Notes under the pieces: model-generated
Told to the model about the DNA's origin: nothing
Database searches by the model: none
What the model saw: the letters and a program-made list of their open reading frames with translations, nothing else
NCBI RefSeq assembly: GCF_012726175.1
Contig: NZ_JAASAD010000004.1
Coordinates: forward strand, 1-64,000
Direction of reading: 5' to 3'
DNA from: Micromonospora sp. HNM0581
GTDB taxonomy: Bacteria > Actinomycetota > Actinomycetes > Mycobacteriales > Micromonosporaceae
Length of the DNA stretch: 64,000 bases
Shown here: piece after piece, positions 25,259 through 33,342 of the stretch
Position numbering within the stretch: the stretch's first letter is position 1
Layout: each line of letters starts with the position of its first letter
Program-made: the position numbers and the translations under genes

Positions 25259-25894
25259 ATGAATCGAATGGATCGGGTGTGGCGGCGTTTCGCTGCGTCC
25301 AGGTCGACGGCGCTGCTGCGGATGGCGGCGACGACGCTGGCCGCCGTCGTCGTCGGCGGGGCCGCCGCCGTGGCCCTGGCGACGCCGGCCAGCGCGGCGA
25401 CGACGACGATCTGCAAGAACCAGGCGGTGCCGGCCGGGTACGTCGTCATCGCCGAGGGCTCGTCGATCTCCTGCCCCTACAGCTTCCCCAACACCTGGAC
25501 CATCACGATCCCGTCGACCACCACGACGACGGTGATGTGCAAGGTGTCTGCCGTGCCGACCGGCTTCGTCGTCGTCGCCGAGGGCTCGTCGATCTCCTGC
25601 CCCTACAGCTACCCGAACACCTGGACCATCCGGAAGCCGTCGACCACCACGTCCACGGTGATGTGCAAGGTGTCCGCCGTGCCGACCGGCTTCGTCATCA
25701 CCGCCCAGGGCTCGTCGATCTCCTGCCCCTACAGCTACCCGAACACCTGGACCATCCGTACCCCGTCCACCACCGGCACCACGGTGATCTGCTCGGTGTC
25801 TCCGGTGCCGGCCGGCTACGTGGTGGTGGGCACCGGATCGTCGATCTCCTGCCCCTACAGCTACCCGAACACCAAGACCATCCGGCTGCCCTGA
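25259..25894 (+). CDS. Secreted protein of four 42-residue repeats
   Basis: A 211-residue exported protein. The ATG at 25259 has GGGAGGG 6 bases upstream and is preferred to an in-frame GTG at 25244. A long basic N-region and hydrophobic core end at ATPASA. The mature part is four tandem repeats of exactly 42 residues (126 bp), each containing C-K-x-S-A-V-P-x-G-F/Y-V, then GSSISCPYSYPNTWTI and an STTT linker. The core motif starts at 25457, 25583, 25709 and 25835. Two cysteines per repeat suggest disulphide-stapled small domains, and the Thr-rich linkers could be glycosylated. I do not recognise the family; an adhesive or cell-surface role is a guess. Confidence 0.8.
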   Translation: MNRMDRVWRRFAASRSTALLRMAATTLAAVVVGGAAAVALATPASAATTTICKNQAVPAGYVVIAEGSSISCPYSFPNTWTITIPSTTTTTVMCKVSAVPTGFVVVAEGSSISCPYSYPNTWTIRKPSTTTSTVMCKVSAVPTGFVITAQGSSISCPYSYPNTWTIRTPSTTGTTVICSVSPVPAGYVVVGTGSSISCPYSYPNTKTIRLP

Positions 25895-25907
25895 CGGTTG
25901 GCCAGAA

Positions 25908-25940
25908 GCCCCGCCGCCGGTGTCACACCGGCGGCGGGGC
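25908..25940 (+). terminator. Perfect GC-rich palindromic terminator
   Basis: Arms 25908-25923 and 25925-25940 are perfectly complementary (16 bp) with a one-base centre, 14 bp after the repeat-protein stop. In RNA the innermost bases would open into the loop. A strong factor-independent terminator without a clear U-tract. Confidence 0.75.
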
Positions 25941-25999
25941 GGCGGCCGTGTACGGAGGGTGCCGGCTGCTCTGTCGGACCAGTGTCGTAGCGTGAGTCG

Positions 26000-26401
26000 A
26001 TGACCGACTTGGTGGCGATCATCCGGCAGGCCTGCCTGCGTCTTCCCGAGGTCAGCGAACGACTCAGCCACGGCACCCCGAACTGGTTCATCCGCGACAA
26101 GAAGGCCTTCACCACCGTCTGGCCCGATGGTCATCATCAGAACGACTTCCCCCATCTGTGGTGTGCCGCGCCGCCGGGGTCCGCCGCCGAGCTGATTGCG
26201 GAGGACCCGCGAACCTACTTCCGCCCGCCCTACGTGGGACATCGCGGCTGGGTCGGCGTCCGCCTCGACACCGGCATCGGCGAGGCCGAGCTGGCGGAGA
26301 TCATCGAGGACGCCTACCGGACGGTGGCACCGAAGACCCTGCTCGCCCGGCTCGACACGGCCGGACAGCACCCGTCGGCGAATCCGGGTATCGGTCCGTA
26401 G
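26000..26401 (+). CDS. MmcQ/YjbR family protein
   Basis: A 133-residue single-domain protein with family features: LPEVSERLSHGTPNWFIRDK near the start, HLWCAAPPGSAAELI in the middle, and YVGHRGWVGVRLD toward the end. Members have a CyaY-like fold and are annotated as putative DNA-binding proteins, but the biochemical role is not settled. It stands alone. Length is normal for the family. Confidence 0.88.
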   Translation: MTDLVAIIRQACLRLPEVSERLSHGTPNWFIRDKKAFTTVWPDGHHQNDFPHLWCAAPPGSAAELIAEDPRTYFRPPYVGHRGWVGVRLDTGIGEAELAEIIEDAYRTVAPKTLLARLDTAGQHPSANPGIGP

Positions 26402-26712
26402 ACAGTCTGCAGTTCACCACCGGCCGGAAGACAGGGCGTCGGACCGCTGAGTCCCGGACGAGGACGTCGGTAGCTACCGACCGAGCGCCCTGTTGCGCCA
26501 CGCTGCCCGGTTCCGCTGTCTCCGCAGCCGAGACCGGCACCTTCAGCTGCCCCGGCCACGCGGCGGCGTACCCCACGTAGTTCCCCGCCGTTGGTTGTTC
26601 GGGCGTCAGTTCAAGGACTTCACTCCCACTCCCTGTCCGGTGCAGCCGTTCGGAGAGGCCACTGCTGTGCGGTATGGAGTACCGATGTCGAGTCAGCGGT
26701 GCGCACCGTGCG
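26402..26712. other. 311-bp intergenic region, nothing recognised
   Basis: The region lies between the MmcQ/YjbR gene and the convergent pyridoxal kinase gene. Open frames on both strands have no family resemblance, and no strong hairpin was seen. Confidence 0.4.
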
Positions 26713-27564
26713 CTACCGCAGTCGCCGGGCGGCGAAGCGGGTCGGGGGGTCGGCGATCGCGGACTGGGCGGTGACCAGTTGCAGTTCCCGGGTGCCGGCC
26801 GCGAGAGTGGCCTCCAACACGGCGAAGATCGAGTTGGTGGTCCGTTCCAGCGCGGTGGCCGGCGAACCCGTGGTGGCCAGGTGCGCCAGATACAGGGCGG
26901 CGGTGATATCACCGCCACCGTTGGGGTTGATCGGCAGCAGCGGCGTCGTCACCGCCCAGGCACCGGCGTCGGAGACGGCCACCACCTCCAGCGCACCAGC
27001 CGGCAGGTCGTCGTGCAGCACGCTCGTAACCAGTACGTGCCGGGGCCCGGTGGCGCGTACCGTGTCGACGGCCGCCAGCAGGTCGCCGATCGTGTTCGTC
27101 CGGCGGCCGGCGAGGAACTCCAGCTCGAACTGGTTGGGGGTGACGATGTCGGCGCGGGGCACCACCACGTCACGCAGGTACTCGGGGATGCCGGGCCGGA
27201 CGAACATGCCCCGGCCGACATCACCCATCACCGGGTCGCAGCAGTAGAGGGCGCCCGGGTTGAGGGTCTTCACCGAGGTCACCGCGTCGAGGATCACCGC
27301 ACCCATGGCCGGATCACCCTGGTAGCCCGAGAGGACCACGTCGGCGTCGCCGAGCACCCCCCGGTCGGCGATGCCGGCGATCACCTCGGCAACGTCGGCG
27401 GGCGCCAACAGCGGACCGCGCCACGCGCCGTACCCGGTGTGGTTGGAGAAGTGCACGGTCAGCACCGGCCACACCTCGTGGCCGAGCCGTTGCAGGGGGA
27501 ACACCGCCGCCGAGTTGCCGACGTGGCCGTAGGCGACCGAGGACTGGATGGACAGAATTTTCAC
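26713..27564 (-). CDS. pdxY: Pyridoxal kinase
   Basis: A 283-residue ribokinase-fold enzyme that phosphorylates pyridoxal to pyridoxal 5'-phosphate in vitamin B6 salvage. The N-terminus KILSIQSSVAYGHVGNSAA is diagnostic for PdxY/PdxK. The middle has YCCDPVMGDVGRGMFV and TPNQFELEFL, and the C-terminal ATP/anion-hole motif is NPNGGGDITAAL with the catalytic Asp. The GTG start at 27564 gives the exact family N-terminus. Cytoplasmic. No operon partner is obvious. Confidence 0.95.
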   Translation of the reverse strand: MKILSIQSSVAYGHVGNSAAVFPLQRLGHEVWPVLTVHFSNHTGYGAWRGPLLAPADVAEVIAGIADRGVLGDADVVLSGYQGDPAMGAVILDAVTSVKTLNPGALYCCDPVMGDVGRGMFVRPGIPEYLRDVVVPRADIVTPNQFELEFLAGRRTNTIGDLLAAVDTVRATGPRHVLVTSVLHDDLPAGALEVVAVSDAGAWAVTTPLLPINPNGGGDITAALYLAHLATTGSPATALERTTNSIFAVLEATLAAGTRELQLVTAQSAIADPPTRFAARRLR

Positions 27565-27814
27565 TGTTCCATCATCGCGGTCGGTGGCCCTCGATGGACC
27601 GGGTCCCGCCACCCGACACTGCTCGACACCATGGCCCAATGTGTTCCAGGAGGCCACCGCCACATCCGCCGCCGTTCCGCCGGTCGGGTCGGGGCCGACA
27701 ACTGACCGGTCGTGGGCCGCGTCCAGCAGCTCAGGAACCGACGCTGTCGGGACGATGGCTGTGGGCAAGGTCGCCGCTGTCGAGTTGGCGGCGTGGACGG
27801 ATCGCCCGACACGG

Positions 27815-28819
27815 CTACCGATCGTTCCGCAGGGTGAGCACGTACCGGGCGGTGTGTGCCACCGTGCGGTCCTCGTCATGGGTCAGGGCTGCGAGGGCAC
27901 GCGCGGCCGTGGCCCCGGGGATGTCCGCGAGCGCCTGCGTCAACCGGCTACGCACCGGCGGGGCCACACCGTCGGCGGTGAGGTGCTCGACCAGGTGGCC
28001 GGCGATCCGCTCCGCCAACGTGGGCTCACCGGCCAGCGCCGTCAGTGCGTCGGCCGCGTCAGCTTCGTTCGTCTCCTCGACGACCATCGCGACCAGGATC
28101 GGGATCGACTCGGCCCCGCCGCGGGCGGCGAGCGCGAGTGCCGCGTACCTGCGGACGACGAGGTCGGGGTGGGCGAGGGTGTCCCGCAGCAGCACGGTCG
28201 CGGCGCCGTCGGGGATCTCGGCGATGGACCGGACGGCGCGTTTGCGTATTTCGGAGTCGGGTGCGTCGAGGCCCACCGCCAGCAGCGCCGCCGCATCGCC
28301 TGCCGACTTCGCCAGCGCCCAGCGCAGCGCACCGGCGACGTTCGGGTCCGCTTCGCTCAGCACCGCCTCGACAAGTGCCTCCGCCGGCACCGCCGGGTCA
28401 CCGGCAGAGGACAGGGCAGCGCGCTGACGGCGTCCGGCGTTCTCGGAGCCGAGAGCTTGGAGCAGGGCGACGGCCTGGAGTACGTCCGCCCAGTCTTCGG
28501 GTTGGGCGGCGCCGATCCGACGCAGCCGGGTGAGCAGCTCTGTCTGGGTGGTGATCCGCGCCGTGGTCTGCTGGATCAGGTCCGCCACAAGCTGCGCGGG
28601 GGTGAAGGCGGGATCGTCCAGCGCCCGCTTCACTTCCCGCAGTGACAGTCCCAGCGACCGCAGGCTCTCGATGTGGAAGATCCTCCGGACGTCGTCGCTT
28701 GAGTACTCCCGGTAGCCGACCCCGGTGCGGCCCGTCGGTTCCACCAGGCCGAGCGACTCGTAGTGCCGGAGCATCCGGGCACTGACGCCGGAGCGTCGGG
28801 CCACCTCACCGATCAACAC
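27815..28819 (-). CDS. MerR-family regulator fused to HEAT repeats
   Basis: A 334-residue regulator. Residues 1-70 are a MerR winged helix (MLIGEVARRSGVSARMLRHY ... YREYSSDDVRRIFHI), followed by the dimerisation helix. In place of a small ligand pocket, the C-terminal ~200 residues form HEAT/Armadillo-like repeats (PDSEIRKRAVRSIAEIPDG, HPDLVVRRYAALALAARGG). It follows the HEAT-only gene by 6 bp, so they are one operon. A MerR-type operator sits before that operon (29521-29543), implying autoregulation. The helical repeats may sense a protein or peptide rather than a small molecule. Confidence 0.88.
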   Translation of the reverse strand: MLIGEVARRSGVSARMLRHYESLGLVEPTGRTGVGYREYSSDDVRRIFHIESLRSLGLSLREVKRALDDPAFTPAQLVADLIQQTTARITTQTELLTRLRRIGAAQPEDWADVLQAVALLQALGSENAGRRQRAALSSAGDPAVPAEALVEAVLSEADPNVAGALRWALAKSAGDAAALLAVGLDAPDSEIRKRAVRSIAEIPDGAATVLLRDTLAHPDLVVRRYAALALAARGGAESIPILVAMVVEETNEADAADALTALAGEPTLAERIAGHLVEHLTADGVAPPVRSRLTQALADIPGATAARALAALTHDEDRTVAHTARYVLTLRNDR

Positions 28820-28825
28820 CGCCGG

Positions 28826-29494
28826 TCACCGGATCCGGTCGTTCTCACCGAGGGCCACCGTACGCTTGGCCTCCTCGATCGCGAACTCGAAGCCGGCGTC
28901 CGGGTCGTCGAGCAGGCGTTGCGTGGCGATCGCGTGCTGCCGCACGCCGGGGTCGGGATTCTTCCCAGCCGCAGCCAGGACCGGAGTGATCACCTCCCCG
29001 AGCCCGATCAGCGCCCGGCTGAGGCTCAGCTGTGTCTCCCGCCCACCTCGCCCGAGTTGGGTCGCCAGCACGGCGGCCAACGCCGGCTGCTCACCGTCGG
29101 GTGCCAGCACCACTGCCGCCCGCCAGGCGCTGCGCGCCACCTCGTCGTCGGCGTCGGTCAGCAACGCCTGGGTGATCGCCGGCCACGACCGCCGGTCCCC
29201 GATCTTGGACAGGGTGTGCAACGCCTGGCTGCGGGCCTGGGCGGTTTCCGAGCGCAGCTCCGCGACGAGCCCGGGGACGGTCAGGGCGGCTGGGTGCCGG
29301 GTGAGGGCCCAGGTGAGCATTTCGCGTACGGAGAAGTCGGGCTCGACCGCACAGCGCTGCACCAGCTTGTCAATCAACTGCGGGTCGGGTGTCGTGCCGG
29401 CCGCGAGCGCGGCCCGCAGCCGCACCGACGGGTCGGCGTGCGCCAGGCCACGCAGCATCCGTGCCGGCTGCGTGGACTCTTGTGACATGTTCAT
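28826..29494 (-). CDS. HEAT-repeat protein
   Basis: A 222-residue alpha-solenoid protein. The ATG at 29494 has GGAGG 8 bases upstream. Repeats are visible as ADPSVRLRAALAAGT, EPDFSVREMLTWALTRH, TAQARSQALHTLSKIGD, ADDEVARSAWRAAVVLA and NPDPGVRQHAIATQRLL. It is similar in style to the C-terminal half of the following MerR gene, suggesting shared ancestry or a heterodimer. First gene of the operon, controlled by the upstream MerR-type operator. Molecular role unknown. Confidence 0.8.
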   Translation of the reverse strand: MNMSQESTQPARMLRGLAHADPSVRLRAALAAGTTPDPQLIDKLVQRCAVEPDFSVREMLTWALTRHPAALTVPGLVAELRSETAQARSQALHTLSKIGDRRSWPAITQALLTDADDEVARSAWRAAVVLAPDGEQPALAAVLATQLGRGGRETQLSLSRALIGLGEVITPVLAAAGKNPDPGVRQHAIATQRLLDDPDAGFEFAIEEAKRTVALGENDRIR

Positions 29495-29520
29495 CCGGAT
29501 CACCTCCTCGACACAGTGAA

Positions 29521-29543
29521 GACCTTGTCACTCTGTCAAGGTC
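29521..29543 (-). promoter_or_regulatory. MerR-type operator/promoter
   Basis: The 23-bp sequence is an inverted repeat with 7-bp arms (GACCTTG and CAAGGTC) around a 9-bp centre, lying 26 bp upstream of the HEAT gene start. On the minus strand it overlaps a TTGAC-type -35 element, the arrangement by which MerR regulators untwist a long promoter spacer. The regulator of the same operon is the obvious ligand. Confidence 0.65.
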
Positions 29544-29600
29544 AAGCCGTTGGTGCCCGGGCAACGGCCGGACACCTCACGGCCCGCGAAGGTCCCTCGG

Positions 29601-29790
29601 TCAGCGCTTCGGTGCCTTGACTTTCTGCTCGTTGTGGTTGTTGCCTCGTCCGTCGGGCTGGTAGTCGCGCTCCACGTTGCCGGCCGCGTCCACCGAGAAC
29701 CAGTGCACGGCCGTGCCGACGGGGATGGTGGGCGTCTCGCCGCCCTCCCGGATGCCGGCCGAGCCGCAGAGCGTCGAGGCGTAGGTGGGT
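29601..29790 (-). pseudogene. Truncated secreted/beta-domain protein fragment
   Basis: A minus-strand frame ending at 29601 encodes YASTLCGSAGIREGGETPTI, then AVHWFSVDAAGNVE and QPDGRGNNHNEQKVK before the stop. This has the composition of a real beta-sandwich C-terminus of an exported protein, unlike the frames around it. Upstream the frame has no start codon and soon meets a stop, while a hydrophobic leader-like stretch (TGLLLATLAVPVT) lies in another frame. This is a frameshifted or truncated remnant. Confidence 0.4.
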
Positions 29791-29904
29791 CGGCTGCGGT
29801 GTTGGTGACGGGCACCGCCAGGGTCGCCAGCAGGAGTCCGGTGTTTGACCTGCGTGCAGACTGGAGATCAAGAGCGTGAGGGTAGTCAACGAGGGGGATC
29901 ACGC

Positions 29905-30228
29905 GTGTCCGAGAACGCCACCGACCGGCCCGACCACACAGCCACCCGCCCGGCGGGTATCACCGATCCGCTGCTGTGGCGGCTCGCCCTGGGCGTCGCC
30001 GACGCGCACGCGCCGGGCGAGGACGCAGGCTGCACCCACCTGCTGTGCGCCGGCCAGACCTGGCCGTGCGAGCCGTGGCAGCAGGCCCAGCGGGCGCTGA
30101 ACCTCGCCCAGGGCGGTACGGCAGGCGAGACGTCAGCTCCCGCTGCCAGCCGGGACGACAACTGGGCGGACTCGACCGCCCGACCGACCTGGTCGACGGA
30201 CCACTCCCGTCGCCAGTCCGCCGCCTGA
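29905..30228 (+). CDS. Small actinobacterial hypothetical protein
   Basis: A 107-residue hydrophilic protein from a GTG with GAGGGGG upstream. The central segment LLWRLALGVADAHAPGEDAGC followed by THLLCAGQTWPCEPWQQAQR, with three cysteines, looks like a short conserved actinobacterial protein of unknown function that could bind a metal. The C-terminal 40 residues are Ser/Thr/Ala-rich and probably disordered. No neighbour suggests a pathway. Confidence 0.6.
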   Translation: MSENATDRPDHTATRPAGITDPLLWRLALGVADAHAPGEDAGCTHLLCAGQTWPCEPWQQAQRALNLAQGGTAGETSAPAASRDDNWADSTARPTWSTDHSRRQSAA

Positions 30229-30370
30229 GCGCGCCAGGCCGGGCCGCGATGTCAATGTTGCGTTGACGGGTGCTCGACCCGCTCGACCAACTCGCCGGCG
30301 TCCCGTCCGCCCGGGTGGCAGCGCGATGGCCCTGGTCACCGGCCGCTGGATCCTCGACCTCACCCACTTC

Positions 30371-30518
30371 CCCCGGCCTGGCCGTGCTCACCGCCTCTGC
30401 GCTCACACGCCCACCCTCGCCGGCCCTTGGCTCGGCGCTGTCGTCGACCGGCTGCCCCGGCGCCCGGTCGTCGTCACGGCCGACCCGACCCTCACCGCCA
30501 CCCTGCCCGGGCTCACTG
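30371..30518 (+). pseudogene. Decayed MFS transporter fragment
   Basis: Two overlapping plus-strand frames together encode PGLAVLTASALT and then PTLAGPWLGAVVDRLPRRPV followed by VVTADPTLTATLPG. This is the loop 2-3 motif-A region of an MFS transporter, with a frameshift near 30405. Nothing of the remaining transporter is present, and the fragment is cut off by the end of the lipid-kinase gene. Confidence 0.5.
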
Positions 30519-31469
30519 TGGGGCGGGTACCTCCTCGGCGTCCCGATCGGGGCAGCACACGGTCAGGGCGGCGGGCATGGCGCGTGCCTTCAGTTTCCGG
30601 GCCGTGCTGCGGGCGCCGCCGTCCAGTTCGTACGTCTTGGGGTCGGCGAAGCGGACCTTGACCCTGCGGCCCCGGGTGATCCGCACGAACTTGGAGTCCT
30701 CGGAGCGGCCGGTGGCCATCTTACCGAGGGTGCGGGCCCAGTCGACGGCGCCGCTGGCGGTGGAGACACCGATCTCCAACGCGCCGCTGTCGGGGCGGGC
30801 GTCGTCGAAGGCGGGGATGCCGCCGGTGATGGTGCCGACGTTGCCGAACAGCACGCAACTGGCCTCGCCGTCGAACCAGAGGGCACCGTCGACGGTGATC
30901 CGGGTCCGGGTCAACTCGCCGCGCACGTGGCGCAGCCCGGTCCACACGTAGGCGAGCCGGCCGACACGTCCCTTCATCTCCCGGTCGGCCTCGCGGATGA
31001 GGTCGCCGTCGAAGCCGGCACCGGCCATCACCGCGAAGTGCTCGCCGTTGAGCTTGCCCAGGTCGAGCCGGCTCCGCCGCCCGTGCAGGCCGATCCGGAC
31101 GGCCTCACGCAGATCCTCGGGAATGCCCAGGTTGGTGGCGAACAGGTTGGCGGTGCCGGCCGGCAGGATCGCCATCGGTACGCGGGATCCGGCGAGGGTG
31201 TCGGCGCACCGTTGGACCATGCCGTCGCCGCCCCATACGAAGACCAGTTCGGCGCCCTTGTCGAGCGCCTTACGGACCTTTTTCGGTGCCTTCCGGCTTT
31301 TGGGCACCTCGTACCAGAGCAGGTGCTCGACGCCCGCACCGACGAGGGCGGCGCGCAGCTCGTCCAGGCCCCCACCGAGGTTCTTCTTTCGGTGGGCCAC
31401 GACCGCGACGGTGCCCACCGCCACGGCGGGCGCAGGCCGGTCCGGATTCACAAGCGCACTCGCACTCAT
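30513..31469 (-). CDS. Diacylglycerol-kinase-family lipid kinase
   Basis: A 318-residue DAGK-catalytic-domain protein. After a short variable N-terminus comes VAVVAHRKKNLGGGLDEL. The phosphate-binding VFVWGGDGMVQRC (GGDG) follows, then the conserved ILPAGTANLFATNLGIP. The C-terminal lobe has AGAGFDGDLI and TYELDGG. These enzymes phosphorylate lipid alcohols such as diacylglycerol or sphingoid bases with ATP. Length and start (ATG 31469) are normal. It stands alone on the minus strand. Confidence 0.9.
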   Translation of the reverse strand: MSASALVNPDRPAPAVAVGTVAVVAHRKKNLGGGLDELRAALVGAGVEHLLWYEVPKSRKAPKKVRKALDKGAELVFVWGGDGMVQRCADTLAGSRVPMAILPAGTANLFATNLGIPEDLREAVRIGLHGRRSRLDLGKLNGEHFAVMAGAGFDGDLIREADREMKGRVGRLAYVWTGLRHVRGELTRTRITVDGALWFDGEASCVLFGNVGTITGGIPAFDDARPDSGALEIGVSTASGAVDWARTLGKMATGRSEDSKFVRITRGRRVKVRFADPKTYELDGGARSTARKLKARAMPAALTVCCPDRDAEEVPAPQ

Positions 31470-31670
31470 GCCGGCCAGTGGTACCCAGCCACCAGAAACT
31501 CCACTCCTGCAGTAATACCGCCGTGTCTTCTGCGCGCCGAAACCACGGCGGTGCCTGACTTGGCCGATGCGGCATGGGTCTCATCGGCAACGAAGCGGGG
31601 TACCGTCCAACTTGTGGCTTGGGGCGCGTGCCGCTTACCGAACCGGCCACTCGGGAGGTAGACGGTAAGT

Positions 31671-32861
31671 ATGGTCAAGAGTGCCGACACCGTGGGTGCG
31701 AGGATCCGCTATTGGCGGATGCGTCGGGGCGGCATGTCCCAGGCCGTCCTCGCCGGGCTCGCTGGAGTCAGCCAGTCCTACGTCTCGCAGATCGAGTCGG
31801 GGCGGAAGATCATCGACCGGCGCTCCGCCCTCGTTGCTTTCGCTGCCGCTCTCCAGGTCACCGTGGCCGACCTCCTGGGCCAGGGCATCGAGACCGGCGA
31901 CCCCGCCAGGGAGCGGGCGGCGGAGTTCGTGCCGGCGATCTGGTCGGCGCTGATCGAAATCGAAGACGGCGAGCGGCGGCCCCCGACGCGTGCCAGCGAA
32001 CAGCTGACTGGCGACATCGAACGAAGCGACCGGCTCCGCATGAGCTGCAACTACCCGGCCATGGCCCGGATGCTTCCCAACCTGCTGGTGGAGGCCGCCG
32101 CCGTGGGCGGTCCGACACTTGCGCAGGCCGCCTACCAGGCGTCGACATGTCTTCGGCATCTCGGATATCGACACCTGGCGCTCAATGCAGCCCGGGTTGC
32201 GGTGTCGGCGGCCGGGAACGTCGAGGATCCTGCCTGGATGGCAGCGGCGCGCTTCGCCTACGTGCAGAGCCTGCCGATCGAGTCGGCGGCGCTCGCCGCC
32301 AAGGCCGCCGACCGGTCACTTGGCGAGTTGCAGGCCGACGCCGGCGAAGTGCGGGTGCGTCAGATGCTCGGCCAACTGCACCTCTCGGCCGCGTTAACCT
32401 CGACCGTGGACGGCCGCCTGGATATCGCTCGCGACCATCTTGCCGAGGCGACCCGGGAGGCGGCCAGTCTCGGCGATCCGGTCGACGGGGGCGGCTTCAA
32501 CGGCTGCGGCTTCGGACCGACCAACGTCGGGCTCTGGCAGATGTCCATCGCGGCAGAGCAGGGCGAGATGGGCCAGGTGATCGAACTTTCCCGCACTGTC
32601 CGACCGCAGGTGCTCGCAGCGACGAATCGGCAACTGTCCTACTGGCTCGACCTTGGCCGTGCCTTGACGGAGAGCGGCCGTCGAGACGCGGAAGCGCTGG
32701 GCGCATTCGTACAGGCCGAGCGAGCCGCACCCATTCCGTTCGCGCTGAACCCCCTCGCGCGCGACGCGGTGGTTTCCCTCGCCCAGCGGGCAAGGCGTCG
32801 GGCCGTCCCAGTTGATCTTCGGCTGCTGGCTGGCCGAATGGGCATCAGACTCGCCACATAA
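31671..32861 (+). CDS. XRE-family helix-turn-helix regulator with TPR-like C-terminus
   Basis: A 396-residue regulator. Residues ~8-66 form the XRE/Cro helix-turn-helix (GARIRYWRMRRGGMSQAVLA ... SQSYVSQIESGRKIIDRR). The rest is helical and TPR-like (QAAYQASTCLRHLGYRHLAL, DHLAEATREAASLGDP), as in actinomycete regulators that sense a peptide or small ligand through a solenoid. ATG start with GGGAGGT upstream. Target genes are unknown. Confidence 0.88.
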   Translation: MVKSADTVGARIRYWRMRRGGMSQAVLAGLAGVSQSYVSQIESGRKIIDRRSALVAFAAALQVTVADLLGQGIETGDPARERAAEFVPAIWSALIEIEDGERRPPTRASEQLTGDIERSDRLRMSCNYPAMARMLPNLLVEAAAVGGPTLAQAAYQASTCLRHLGYRHLALNAARVAVSAAGNVEDPAWMAAARFAYVQSLPIESAALAAKAADRSLGELQADAGEVRVRQMLGQLHLSAALTSTVDGRLDIARDHLAEATREAASLGDPVDGGGFNGCGFGPTNVGLWQMSIAAEQGEMGQVIELSRTVRPQVLAATNRQLSYWLDLGRALTESGRRDAEALGAFVQAERAAPIPFALNPLARDAVVSLAQRARRRAVPVDLRLLAGRMGIRLAT

Positions 32862-33076
32862 CTTCCAGTGATTACTCAGTCACCACTGCCTCCTACTGTC
32901 CGATTCGGAGAGGGCAGCCGTCCTCTTCGGCCCGATGAGACAGAAACCCTTCACTAACCCGTGCGGTCCGACGGATCACACGGGAGGAGGCGGTGCGCGC
33001 CACGCGGCCCGGACGAAGGATTCGGTGGTCAGCCCCTCCTGACCGAGGTCTCGCGGCAGAGATCGGTGGAGGTGAA

Positions 33077-33241
33077 GTGAACGTGCAGGACGAGGAACCT
33101 GTGAGCCGGGGCGAGCAGGTCGAGGGGGCCGAGCGGGACGCTGCGCGGCGGCGACTGCTGGAGCAGGCCGAGGCGCAGCGGATTCCGGTGGACGAGACCA
33201 CGCGGGCGGTACCGGAACGGCGTTGGCGACGTGACCGGTAG
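33077..33241 (+). CDS. Small charged hypothetical protein
   Basis: A 54-residue protein rich in Glu and Arg (VNVQDEEPVSRGEQVEG ... ERRWRRDR). GGAGG lies at 33068-33072, so GTG at 33077 or the in-frame GTG at 33083 could start it. It is predicted mostly helical. It resembles very short actinobacterial proteins of unknown function. The frame is plausible, but the gene remains tentative. Confidence 0.5.
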   Translation: MNVQDEEPVSRGEQVEGAERDAARRRLLEQAEAQRIPVDETTRAVPERRWRRDR

Positions 33242-33291
33242 GGGTGAGGTGCCAGCCCCGACACGTTCCTGACACCCACAGCCACGGTCTT

Positions 33292-33338
33292 GCCCGCTGC
33301 CGGGATCGAGTTGGTGCCACTCGATCCCGGCAGCGGGC
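33292..33338. terminator. Perfect 19-bp hairpin, bidirectional terminator
   Basis: Arms 33292-33310 and 33320-33338 pair perfectly around a 9-base loop. The hairpin sits between the plus-strand small ORF (ends 33241) and the minus-strand htpG gene (ends 33343), so it can serve both. No strong U-tract. Confidence 0.8.
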
Positions 33339-33342
33339 GCGG

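Larger units (their letters stand above)
29495..29904. other. 410-bp region with operator and gene remnant
   Basis: Contains the MerR-type operator (29521-29543), the minus-strand gene fragment (29601-29790) and the leader of the plus-strand small gene at 29905. Nothing else is recognised. Confidence 0.5.

Noticed and set aside
25244..25259. GTG at 25244 as start of the repeat protein
   Set aside because: It would overlap the GGGAGGG ribosome-binding site that is well placed for the ATG at 25259.
26301..26918. 205-codon minus-strand open frame
   Set aside because: Arg/Pro/Ser-rich with no family pattern, overlapping the 3' end of MmcQ/YjbR and of pdxY in other frames.
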